Source of the DNA: Ralstonia sp. UBA689
Lineage (GTDB): Bacteria > Pseudomonadota > Gammaproteobacteria > Burkholderiales > Burkholderiaceae
NCBI RefSeq assembly: GCF_002298975.1
Contig: NZ_DBMV01000001.1
Span: 406,157 to 470,156 of the forward strand
Direction: 5' to 3'
Length of the DNA: 64,000 bases
The notes under the pieces are model-generated. The model did no database searches. It worked only from the letters and a program-made list of their open reading frames with translations, and was not told where the DNA came from. Made by a program: the position numbers and the translations under genes. This document shows positions 35,874 through 45,600 of this stretch, one piece after another. Each line of letters opens with the position of its first letter. Within the stretch, counting starts at the first letter, position 1.

Positions 35874-37469
35874 CTATCGGCGAGCGTCCGACGCCAGCAG
35901 CGCGTTGAGTGCACGTCGTGCCGGCACACACAATTCGCCCGCGTGCAGACCGACGGGGCCGACACCCGCATGGACCAGATCATCCGCCGCACGGCCATGC
36001 AGCCAGACCGCCGCGAGCGCCGCCTCGCGCGCCGATATACCCTGCGCGAGCAACGCACCAACCATGCCGGTCAGCACGTCGCCGGTACCGCCCGTGGCCA
36101 GGCCACCATTGCCGGTCGGGTTGATGGCGGGGGCCATGCCCGGCGCAGCAATCACGGTGCCCGAACCCTTGACCACGACGACGGCATTGGTGCGATTGAC
36201 CAGCGCCTTGGCCGCGGACAGCCGGTCATGCTGCACGGTCTGCGCATCGGTTTGCAGCAGCCTTGCGGCTTCGAGCGGGTGCGGCGTCAGCACCACGGGC
36301 ACACCGTTTTCCGCCAGCCGTGTCAGGCGTGTAAGCAGCGCGGGCGCCTTTGCGAAGAGGTTCAGCGCATCGGCGTCGAACACGGCAGGCGCTCGGGCCG
36401 AGAGCATGCGATCCAGCAAGTGGTCGAGCGCCGCTTCCGACTCCTTGCCGGTGCCCATGCCGGGGCCCACGGCCAGCGCCTGCATGTCGCCCAGGTCGAG
36501 TGCGCCCCATGTGTGCAGCATCAGCTCGGGCTGCGCGAAATCGACACGCGGCGCATCGGCAGCAAGAGAGACCACATGCACCTTGCCCGCACCGAGGTAA
36601 AGCGCCCCGCGTGCCGACAACAGCGGAGCGCCCACCATGCCCGGCGCCCCACCGACGATGGCGACGCTGCCGTACGTACCCTTGTGTCCGTTGTGGAGCC
36701 GGCGCGGCACCTGCGCAAGCCAGCGCGCCGGTGTGTTGATGAGCGCATCCGCCTCGATCACGCCGTCGTAGGCAGGCTGCGCCGCCTGCAAATCCGCCAA
36801 GGCGATGTCTCCCGCGGCGTCACGGCCGATGCCGGTCAGCAGGCCGGGCTTGACGGCAAGGAACGTGATGGTGGCACGCGCGCGGATGACGGGCGAGTCT
36901 GGCGCCGGTGGCTGCCCCGTATCGCCGTTCAGCCCGGAGGGGATGTCCAGTGCGTAGACCGGCAGGCCACTCGCGTTGATGGTCTCGACCAGCGCCGCAG
37001 GCAGCCCGGTCAGCGGCCGCCCCAGCCCGATGCCGAACAGCCCGTCGACGATGCCGGTGGCCGTGGCCGGTACGGACGCGGGCGTGTGGAGTTGCTCGAT
37101 CGGCACGTTTGCCGCGCGGGCTTCGGTCCAGGCGCGCCGGGCGTCGTCGGGGAGTTTGGCTGGGTCGGCGGTCAGCCACACGGTGACGGTGCGGCCGGCC
37201 AGATGCAGCACCGTTGCCGCGACCAACGCATCGCCGCCATTGTTGCCGGGGCCGGCAACGAACAGCAGATGGCCATGCGGCGCCCGTGTCTGCAGCCAGT
37301 CGGCCGCAGCCTCGCCGGCACGGGCCATGAGCGCGAAAGGTTCGAGCGTGCGGTAAGCGGCGGCTTCCAGTGCGCGGATGCCGACCGTGCCGAACAGCAA
37401 ATCGGCGCCATGATGCGCGGCAAGGGCGCCGTCGATCAGGATTTCACGCCAGGTGGGGTGTGTGGACAT
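35874..37469 (-). CDS. nnr: Bifunctional NAD(P)HX repair enzyme
   Basis: A 531-residue fusion of NAD(P)HX epimerase and ADP-dependent NAD(P)HX dehydratase (E. coli YjeF type), which rescues hydrated nicotinamide coenzymes. The N-terminal YjeF_N domain (about 25-235) carries LLFVAGPGNNGGDALVAA and the active-site Asp in VDGLFGIGLGR/ALDIPSG. The C-terminal ribokinase-like domain (about 245-525) shows HKGTYGSVAIVGGAPGMVGA and GNGGLATGGTGDVLTGMV, the phosphate-binding anion hole. It is divergent from the winged-helix gene across 99 bp and likely heads a unit with pgi. Confidence 0.94.
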   Translation of the reverse strand: MSTHPTWREILIDGALAAHHGADLLFGTVGIRALEAAAYRTLEPFALMARAGEAAADWLQTRAPHGHLLFVAGPGNNGGDALVAATVLHLAGRTVTVWLTADPAKLPDDARRAWTEARAANVPIEQLHTPASVPATATGIVDGLFGIGLGRPLTGLPAALVETINASGLPVYALDIPSGLNGDTGQPPAPDSPVIRARATITFLAVKPGLLTGIGRDAAGDIALADLQAAQPAYDGVIEADALINTPARWLAQVPRRLHNGHKGTYGSVAIVGGAPGMVGAPLLSARGALYLGAGKVHVVSLAADAPRVDFAQPELMLHTWGALDLGDMQALAVGPGMGTGKESEAALDHLLDRMLSARAPAVFDADALNLFAKAPALLTRLTRLAENGVPVVLTPHPLEAARLLQTDAQTVQHDRLSAAKALVNRTNAVVVVKGSGTVIAAPGMAPAINPTGNGGLATGGTGDVLTGMVGALLAQGISAREAALAAVWLHGRAADDLVHAGVGPVGLHAGELCVPARRALNALLASDARR

Positions 37470-37568
37470 GATGGCTACAGGCTATAACCGAGTCAGACAT
37501 GACGATCTATTCTCTTACAATAGCCCGCGTTTCCGACCGTTTCCGCCCCTTTTACGTCCGAGTTGCGC

Positions 37569-38144
37569 ATGTCCAGCACGTCGAAATTGCCGTCAACACA
37601 GAAAGCCGATCCGTCTGAAGTGACCGCCGATACGGGCGCGACGGGCGGGCCGATCGTGTCTTCGTCGCACCTGGTGTCGGCGCGCAGCCCGGAGTTGTCG
37701 GAGTTCGAGTTTGCGCTCAACACGGCTTACAACGCCTACAACCGCTGGTGCGTGCGCTGCATGGCTGCCGCCGGCGTGCGCGACCTGACCTTCCTCGATG
37801 TGCTGGTTGTGCATCACGTCAACCACCGTGGCCGCGCCAAGCGCCTGGCCGACATCTGCTTTGTGCTCAACGTGGAAGACACCCACCTCGTCACGTATTC
37901 CCTCAAAAAGCTGCAGGGGATGGAGTTGGTGGAAGGCACGCGCAATGGCAAGGAAGTCACCTACACCACCACGCCGACGGGTGAAAAGGCCTGTGCCCGC
38001 TACCGCGAGATCCGTGAGCAGTGCCTGACCAGCAACATCTCGCCCGGTGGCGAGGAGAACGCCGAAATCGGCGAGCTGGCGCGCCTGCTGCGCGTACTGA
38101 CGGGGCTGTACGAGCAGGCCGCGCGCTCGGCGACGTCGCTGTAA
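37569..38144 (+). CDS. MarR-like winged-helix regulator
   Basis: A 191-residue winged-helix protein, predicted transcription factor. Residues about 1-40 are low-complexity Ser/Thr/Ala-rich. The core resembles MarR: helical NTAYNAYNRWCVRCMAAAGVRDLTFLDVLVVHHVN, recognition helix RAKRLADICFVLNVEDTHLVTYSLKKLQ, and the beta-wing GTRNGKEVTYTTTPTGEKAC. A TACAAT -10 lies at 37516. A TTG six bases upstream was rejected in favour of ATG. The regulon is unknown; neighbouring genes are nnr and purL. Confidence 0.83.
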   Translation: MSSTSKLPSTQKADPSEVTADTGATGGPIVSSSHLVSARSPELSEFEFALNTAYNAYNRWCVRCMAAAGVRDLTFLDVLVVHHVNHRGRAKRLADICFVLNVEDTHLVTYSLKKLQGMELVEGTRNGKEVTYTTTPTGEKACARYREIREQCLTSNISPGGEENAEIGELARLLRVLTGLYEQAARSATSL

Positions 38145-38281
38145 AACGCCTGTTTCAGCCTCGGCAAGGGCATTTCCAGCCGATTTGGCCATCGGTAAGA
38201 AGGGCTGAGCAAGGTACAATGGCGGTTTTCCCGCGCACGCCGGGAAAACTCCCCTTCCAGCTACTGCCTGCCTTGCCCACC

Positions 38282-41200
38282 ATGGCGCATTTCTCGTGCT
38301 TTCCCGGCGCTCTCGCGCTGTCCGCCTTCCGCCAGCAACGCCTGCTTTCCACCCTCAAGCGCATCGATCCGGACATCGATGCCGTCAGTGCCCAATACCT
38401 GCATTTCGTGGCCGCCGACACGCCGCTGTCGGCCGATGAATCTGCCCGTGTGCAAGCGCTGCTGACCTACGGTTCGCCCGCGCCGGCCGAGGTGGAGGGC
38501 GACCGCTTCGTGGTCATTCCGCGCTTTGGCACGATCTCGCCGTGGGCGAGCAAGGCGACCGAAATCGCTCGCCACTGCGCACTGCCGCAAATCCACCGCA
38601 TCGAGCGGGGTGTGGAATTCACCGTCACGTGCAAGAAGGGCCTCATCCGGGGCCGCAAGCACCTGGACGACGCCACCCGCGCCGCCGTGGCCGCGCACCT
38701 GCACGACCGCATGACGGAAACCGTGATCGACACGCGCGAAGCCGGTTACGGCCTGTTCGACGTGCTGCCCGCCAAGGCGCTGCGCTTTGTTGATCTGGGC
38801 AGCGGAGACGCCGCCGCCGGCCGCCGCGCGCTGCAAGCCGCCAACGTTGAGATGGGCCTGGCCCTCTCCGACGACGAAATCGACTATCTCGTCGACGCCT
38901 ACCGCAAGCTCGAACGCAACCCGACCGACGTCGAGCTGATGATGTTCGCCCAGGCCAACAGCGAGCACTGCCGCCACAAGATTTTCAACGCCGACTGGAC
39001 CATCGACGGCGAACAGCAGGACAAGTCGCTCTTCGCGATGATCCGCAACACGCACCAGCTCGCGCCGCAGGGCACGATCGTCGCGTACTCGGACAACGCC
39101 GCCGTGATGGAAGGCGGCATGGCCGAGCGCTGGTTCCCGCACGCAGGCACGGAAGGCGAGACGGGTGTGCCGCAATATGGCCGCCGTGAAGCCCTCACGC
39201 ACACGCTGATGAAGGTGGAGACGCACAACCACCCGACGGCCATTTCCCCGTTCCCGGGTGCGTCGACCGGCGCGGGCGGTGAAATTCGTGACGAAGGCGC
39301 GACCGGCCGTGGCGCCAAGCCCAAGGCTGGCCTGACCGGCTTTACCGTGTCTAACCTGCTGCTGCCCGAAGCCGTGCAATCGTGGGAAAACGCCCGCGAT
39401 ACGGCCCAGCCTGTGGCACACCGCAACCCGAATGAAGCTGCACCGAGCCCGGTCGGCAAACCGGACCGCATCGCCTCGCCGCTGCAGATCATGATCGAGG
39501 GCCCGATCGGCGGCGCAGCGTTCAACAACGAATTCGGCCGGCCCAACCTGGGCGGCTATTTCCGCGTCTACGAGCAGAACGTCGGCGGCACCGTGCGCGG
39601 CTATCACAAGCCGATCATGATTGCCGGCGGCATCGGCAACATCGACGCCGGCCACACGCACAAGCACGGCCTGCCAGCCGGTACGCTGCTGATCCAACTC
39701 GGCGGCCCCGGCATGCGTATCGGCATGGGCGGTGGCGCTGCCAGCTCGATGGCGACCGGCACCAATACCGCCGACCTGGACTTCGATTCCGTCCAGCGCG
39801 GCAACCCCGAAATGCAGCGCCGCGCGCAGGAAGTCATCAACGCGTGCTGGGCGCTGGGTGAAGACAACCCGATCCTGTCGATCCACGACGTGGGAGCGGG
39901 CGGTATCTCCAATGCTTTCCCAGAACTCGTTGACGGCGCCGACAAGGGTGCCCGCTTCGACCTGCGCCAAGTGCATCTGGAAGAGTCGGGCTTGAGCCCA
40001 GCAGAAATCTGGTGCAACGAATCGCAAGAGCGTTACACGCTGGCGATTGCTCCGGGCGATTTCCCGCGCTTCCAGGCCATGTGCGAGCGCGAGCGCGCGC
40101 CGTTCTCCGTCGTCGGCTTTGCCACGGACGAACAGCAACTGCAGGTGGTCGACCGTGACGCGCCCGCCGACAGTGCCGAGCACTTCCCGGTCAACATGCC
40201 GATGGATGTGCTGCTCGGCAAGCCGCCGCGCATGCATCGCGACGTGCGCCGTGTGTCGCAGGAACTGCCGGAAGTGGACGTTACCGGGCTGGACCTGGAA
40301 CCCGTCGCACGCGATGTGCTGCGCCATCCGACGGTCGCCAGCAAGTCGTTCCTCATCACCATTGGCGACCGCACCGTCGGCGGCCTGAACACGCGCGACC
40401 AGATGGTCGGCCCGTGGCAAGTGCCAGTGGCCGACGTGGCCGTCACCACGCTCGACTTCAAGGGCTACACGGGCGAGGCGATGACGATGGGCGAGCGCAC
40501 GCCGCTGGCTGTCATCAACGCACCCGCGTCGGGCCGCATGGCCATCGGTGAGGCCATCACCAACATTGCCGCCGCGCCGATCGACTCGCTCACGCAACTC
40601 AAGCTGTCGGCCAACTGGATGGCCGCGTGCGGCGTGAACGGCGAAGACGCCCGCCTGTACGACACGGTCAAGGCCGTCGGCATGGATCTGTGCCCGGCAC
40701 TGGGGATCAGCATCCCGGTGGGCAAGGATTCGCTGTCGATGCGCACCAAGTGGGAAGACGAGGGCGCAGCGAAGGAAGTCGTCGCGCCGGTGTCGCTCAT
40801 CGTCTCGGCCTTTGCGCCGGTAACGGACGTGCGCAAGACGCTCACGCCGCAGCTCAAGCAAGTCGAATCTGCCAACGCGCCGGCCGACACCACGCTGATC
40901 CTGATCGACCTGGGCCGCGGCAAGAACCGCATGGGCGGCAGCATCCTGGCGCAGGTCACGGAGCAGATCGGCAACAGTGTGCCCGATGTGGACGACGCCG
41001 AAGACCTCAAGCGCTTCTTCGCCGCCATCCAACAACTGAACGCGAGCGGCGCGCTGCTGGCCTACCACGACCGCTCCGACGGGGGCCTGTGGGCGACCGT
41101 CTGCGAAATGGCCTTTGCGGGCCATTGCGGCGTGTCGATCAACGTCGACATGCTCACCCTCGACGGCACGCACGAATCGGACTACGGCGACGCCAAGAAC

Positions 41201-42379
41201 TGGGCGCAGCAAGTCTCCGGCCGCCGCGCCGACCTGACGCTGCGTGCGCTGTTCAACGAAGAACTCGGTGCAGTCATCCAGGTGCCGCTGGCCCAGCGCG
41301 ACGCTGTGTTCGCGGTACTGCGCGAGCACGGCCTGGCAGGCTGCAGCCACGTCATCGGCGCCCCCAACGCCAATGACCACATCGAAATCTGGCGCGATGC
41401 GAAGAAGGTGTTCAGCGCGTCGCGCATCGAACTGCAACGCACGTGGACGGACGTTTCCTGGCGCATCGCCAACCTGCGCGACAACCCCGAGTGCACGCAG
41501 AGCGAATACGACCGCATCCTCGACGCCGAAGATCCGGGCATCTCGCCCAAGCTCACGTTCGATATTGCGGAAGACGTGGCTGCGCCGTTCATTGCAACGG
41601 GCGCGCGCCCGCGCATGGCGATCCTGCGTGAGCAGGGGGTCAACTCGCAGGTGGAAATGGCCTACGCGATGGACAAGGCCGGCTTCGACACGTACGACGT
41701 GCACATGAGCGACCTGCTGGCCGGCCGCACCAAGCTGGCCGACTTCAAGGGCTTCGTGGCCTGCGGCGGCTTCAGCTATGGCGACGTGCTGGGCGCGGGC
41801 GAGGGCTGGGCCAAGACCATCCTCTTCAACAGCATGCTTGCCGAGCAGTTCGCGGCGTTCTTCAACCGCACCGATTCGATCGCGCTGGGCGTGTGTAACG
41901 GCTGCCAGATGATGGCGAACCTGGCCCCGATCATCCCGGGCGCGGGTGCATGGCCGAAGTTCACGCGCAACCAGTCGGAGCAATACGAAGGCCGCTTGGT
42001 GAGCGTGCAGGTGGAGGCATCGCCGTCGATCTTCTACGCGGGCATGGAAGGCAGCCGCATCCCCATCGTCGTCGCGCACGGCGAAGGCTATGCGGACTTC
42101 TCGCAGCAAGGCGATATCAGCAAGGTGGCCGTCGGCCTGCGCTTTGTCGACAACCGCGGCCAGGTCACGCAGACGTATCCGCTGAACCCGAACGGCTCGC
42201 CGCAGGGCATCGCCTCAGTGACGACGCATGACGGCCGCTTCACCGTGGTGATGCCGCACCCGGAACGCGTGTTCCGCGCGGTGCAGATGAGCTGGCATCC
42301 GAAGGAATGGGAAGCCGCCGGGGATGGCAGCAGCCCGTGGATGCGGATGTTCCGCAATGCGCGGAAGTGGATGGGCTGA
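38282..42379 (+). CDS. purL: FGAM synthase PurL, long type
   Basis: A 1365-residue phosphoribosylformylglycinamidine synthase, the large single-chain enzyme of the fourth purine step, converting FGAR, glutamine and ATP to FGAM. The N-terminal, linker and two AIR-synthase-like domains include MMFAQANSEHCRHKIFNAD and THNHPTAISPFPGASTGAGG. The C-terminal glutaminase (about 1105-1365) has its nucleophile in LGVCNGCQMM and the His-Glu pair towards MPHPERVFR. ATG 38282 (MAHFSCFPGAL) is the family start. A TACAAT -10 at 38215 would place the mRNA start beyond the alternative ATG at 38219. Confidence 0.97.
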   Translation: MAHFSCFPGALALSAFRQQRLLSTLKRIDPDIDAVSAQYLHFVAADTPLSADESARVQALLTYGSPAPAEVEGDRFVVIPRFGTISPWASKATEIARHCALPQIHRIERGVEFTVTCKKGLIRGRKHLDDATRAAVAAHLHDRMTETVIDTREAGYGLFDVLPAKALRFVDLGSGDAAAGRRALQAANVEMGLALSDDEIDYLVDAYRKLERNPTDVELMMFAQANSEHCRHKIFNADWTIDGEQQDKSLFAMIRNTHQLAPQGTIVAYSDNAAVMEGGMAERWFPHAGTEGETGVPQYGRREALTHTLMKVETHNHPTAISPFPGASTGAGGEIRDEGATGRGAKPKAGLTGFTVSNLLLPEAVQSWENARDTAQPVAHRNPNEAAPSPVGKPDRIASPLQIMIEGPIGGAAFNNEFGRPNLGGYFRVYEQNVGGTVRGYHKPIMIAGGIGNIDAGHTHKHGLPAGTLLIQLGGPGMRIGMGGGAASSMATGTNTADLDFDSVQRGNPEMQRRAQEVINACWALGEDNPILSIHDVGAGGISNAFPELVDGADKGARFDLRQVHLEESGLSPAEIWCNESQERYTLAIAPGDFPRFQAMCERERAPFSVVGFATDEQQLQVVDRDAPADSAEHFPVNMPMDVLLGKPPRMHRDVRRVSQELPEVDVTGLDLEPVARDVLRHPTVASKSFLITIGDRTVGGLNTRDQMVGPWQVPVADVAVTTLDFKGYTGEAMTMGERTPLAVINAPASGRMAIGEAITNIAAAPIDSLTQLKLSANWMAACGVNGEDARLYDTVKAVGMDLCPALGISIPVGKDSLSMRTKWEDEGAAKEVVAPVSLIVSAFAPVTDVRKTLTPQLKQVESANAPADTTLILIDLGRGKNRMGGSILAQVTEQIGNSVPDVDDAEDLKRFFAAIQQLNASGALLAYHDRSDGGLWATVCEMAFAGHCGVSINVDMLTLDGTHESDYGDAKNWAQQVSGRRADLTLRALFNEELGAVIQVPLAQRDAVFAVLREHGLAGCSHVIGAPNANDHIEIWRDAKKVFSASRIELQRTWTDVSWRIANLRDNPECTQSEYDRILDAEDPGISPKLTFDIAEDVAAPFIATGARPRMAILREQGVNSQVEMAYAMDKAGFDTYDVHMSDLLAGRTKLADFKGFVACGGFSYGDVLGAGEGWAKTILFNSMLAEQFAAFFNRTDSIALGVCNGCQMMANLAPIIPGAGAWPKFTRNQSEQYEGRLVSVQVEASPSIFYAGMEGSRIPIVVAHGEGYADFSQQGDISKVAVGLRFVDNRGQVTQTYPLNPNGSPQGIASVTTHDGRFTVVMPHPERVFRAVQMSWHPKEWEAAGDGSSPWMRMFRNARKWMG

Positions 42380-42403
42380 CCTGTCTGCCGCAGCAATACA
42401 AAG

Positions 42404-42433
42404 ACGCGCCGGGGCAACTCGGCGCGTTTTTTT
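42404..42433 (+). terminator. Terminator after purL
   Basis: An eight-bp stem ACGCGCCG/CGGCGCGT (42404-42411, 42420-42427) and an 8-nt loop precede a run of seven T's. It begins 25 bp past the stop. Confidence 0.88.
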
Positions 42434-42669
42434 CGCCCCCGGTCAGGGCAACAGCGCCCGCACAACAGGCCTTACCGATGGCCTGGGCAATATTTCCTAG
42501 GCAGGTGTTATATTTCGCGCGCATGCGCCCCCGGCCATAAGCCGAAAAACTGCATCCACCGGACGGCGCGCCAGAGAACGACAACACAAAAAACGGGTCA
42601 CTCGCGCCACGGTCCTGCCTCTCAATGATCAGCGCCCGACCCATGGGTCTATGCAACGAGGGGATCAAC

Positions 42670-45600
42670 ATGAACCGGGTCTATCGGCTGGTCTGGAGCC
42701 GCACCTTGCGTGCTCCGCAAGTGGTGTCCGAACTGACAAAGGCATCGCACGGGGGCGTTGACGCCAGCCACGACACAACGCACGCGCATCGGCGAGCATC
42801 CATCATTTCAATCGGCATATCGCTCGGCTTGGCTGGCGTGGCGCTCCCTGGCTGGGCGGCGACGTGCTCGCCGAGCACGATTGCAAACTGCAGCGCAGCA
42901 GGCGGCGATGGCATCCCGAACCGCAGCGGCAACGGTGGCAGCGGCAATGGCGGTGGCGGCGGTTCGTCCGCGTTCGGCAGCGGTGGCGTCACGGTGCAGA
43001 TTCCGGGCGGTGCAACCTCGGGCGGGACGGGCGGCACCGGGGCCGCGAACGAATATGGGCAAGTCGGCCCGGGCGGGGCGGCCGGCGCGGTGGTCGCTGG
43101 CGATGTCGTCATCAACGCGAACGCACAAGGCGGGTCAGGCCAAGCCTTCGACGGATTCAATTTCGCCGGCGGCGCCGGTGGCGGCGGCGCCGGTGTCTAT
43201 TCCACGGGCACCAGCGTCACCGTCAACACCGGCGCGACCGTGCAGGGCGGCGCGGGTGGAACTGGCGGTGCCGGCACATCGGGGCCGGCCTCCAACGGCG
43301 GAGGCGGTGGTGGCGGCGGCGCAGCCTTGGTGATGGTGACGCCAGCTGGCGACGTGAACAACCAGGGCACGCTGGTTGGCGGCAATGGCGGCAACGGAGG
43401 TGGCGGCGGTAATCCGGGTGGCGGCGGTGGCGGCGGCGATGGGTTGCTGATCTTGGGCTCCGGCTCGCAGGTGACCAACATCGGGACAATCGTGGGCGGT
43501 GTCGGCGGCGGCGCCGGTGGCGGCGGCAGCACGGCAGGCGCCAGTGGCGCGGGCGTCAATCTGGCTGCCGGGTTCAACGTGCTCACCAACGTCGGCACGA
43601 TTACTGGCGGCGCGGGCAACGGCGGTGCCGCGGGCGCAGGTGTCATTGCCAATGGCGCGGTCATCGTCAATGGCGGCACGATCAGCGGCGGGTTGTTCAG
43701 CGACGGCGTGACGCGTGCGGCAGCCATCCAGTTCAACGGGACGAACAACACGCTGCAACTGCTGACGGGTTCCAACATCATCGGCAACCTCGACGTGGCG
43801 GCGGGGGCGGTAGCCAAGATCACGGCAGGCAGCGCCGGGCTCTCGCTGTCGAACAACATCACGCTGGGCAACACCACGTCGCGCGTCACGCTCGATTCGA
43901 CCACGACGAACCTCGTGGTGTCAGGTGTCATATCGGGCGCGGGCAACGTGGGTGTGAGCGGCAATCGAACGATCACCCTCACCGGCAACAACACCTATAC
44001 GGGCGATACCACCATCAGCGCCGGCACGCTGCAGATCGGCAACGGCGGGACCACCGGCTCGGTGGCGGGCAATATCGTCAACAACGGCACACTGGCTTTC
44101 AACCGCAGCGATACGCTGACATACGCTGGCACCATCGGCGGCTCCGGCAATCTGGTGCAGGCGGGGCCCGGCACGTTGACCATCTCGGGCACGGCGGGCT
44201 ATGCGGGCAGCACGACCATCACTGCTGGCACGCTCGCACTGTCGGGCGCCGGCAGCATTGCCGCTTCCAGTGGCGTGGTGAACAACGGCACCTTCGATAT
44301 CTCTGGGACGACTTCAGGCGCCACGATCAACGCATTGACCGGCACGGGCGCAGTCGCCCTGGGCGGCCAGACGCTGACGCTGGCCAATGCCGCCGGCACG
44401 TTCGGCGGCGTCATTGGAGGGGCGGGGCGCCTCACAATTGCGGGTGGCACGCAAACGCTGTCGGCGGCGAACGTATTTACCGGGGTAACGGCCATCAGCG
44501 CGGGCACCCTTGCGTTGACCGGCGCGGGCAGCATTGCGACCTCCGGCGGCGTCGTCAACAACGGCACCCTCGACATCTCGGGCACGACCTCCGGCGCCAC
44601 CATCAACGCATTGACCGGCACGGGGACTGTCGCCCTGGGCAGCCAGACGCTGACGCTGGCCCATGCAGCCGGCACGTTCAGCGGTGCCATCGGCGGTACC
44701 GGCGGCCTCACGCTGGGTGGCGGAACGCAGACGCTGTCGGCGGCGAATGGATTTACCGGGGCAACGACGATCAACGCCGGCACACTTGCGTTGACTGGCG
44801 CCGGCAGCATTGCCGCCTCCAGCGGCGTGGTCAACAACGGCACGTTCGATATCTCGGGGACGACCTCGGGTGCCACCATCAACGCACTGGCGGGCACGGG
44901 AACTGTCGCGTTGGGCGGCCGCACGCTGACGCTGGCCAATGCCGCCGGCACGTTCAGCGGCGCCATTGGCGGTACGGGCGGCCTCACGCTGGGTGGCGGC
45001 ACGCAAACGCTGTCCGGCGTGAACACGTATACCGGAGCAACGGCCATCAACGCTGGCACGCTCGCCTTGTCGGGGGCTGGCCGTTTGGCTTCGGCTACGT
45101 CGGTGTCGCTTGCTGGTGCGGGCGCAGCGCTTGATCTGTCTACGGGCGGCAGCCAGACGGTGGCGCATCTCTCTGGCGTGGCAGGCAGCCGGGTGGCGCT
45201 GGGCGGCAGCGCGCTCACGCTGGCTGATGACTCTTCGCAAACCTTCAGCGGCAGCCTGAGCGGCAGCGGAGCCTTGATCAAGCAGGGCACGGGTGCGCTC
45301 ACGCTCAACGGGGTCAGCAGCGCCTTCTCCGGTACGACGACGGTGGCGGGCGGCACCCTAGCCGTCGGCGATGCGGCGAACGCCAACGCAGTGCTCGGCG
45401 GCAACGTCTTGGTGAATACGCTAGGCACGCTGCGTGGCCATGGCACGGTATCGGGCGACGTCAGCAGCAGCGGGGTGGTCGCGCCGGGTGGCTCCATCGG
45501 AACGCTCTCCGTCGGCGGTAACTACACGCAAAGCTCGGGCGCGACCCTCTCGATCGAGGTCAGCCCGACGCAGGCATCGCAACTACGCGTGGGCGGTGCC

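Noticed and set aside
38261..42109. 1282-codon antisense frame over purL
   Set aside because: It mirrors the GC-rich coding strand of purL, has no family-like composition and no start context. It is a codon-bias shadow.
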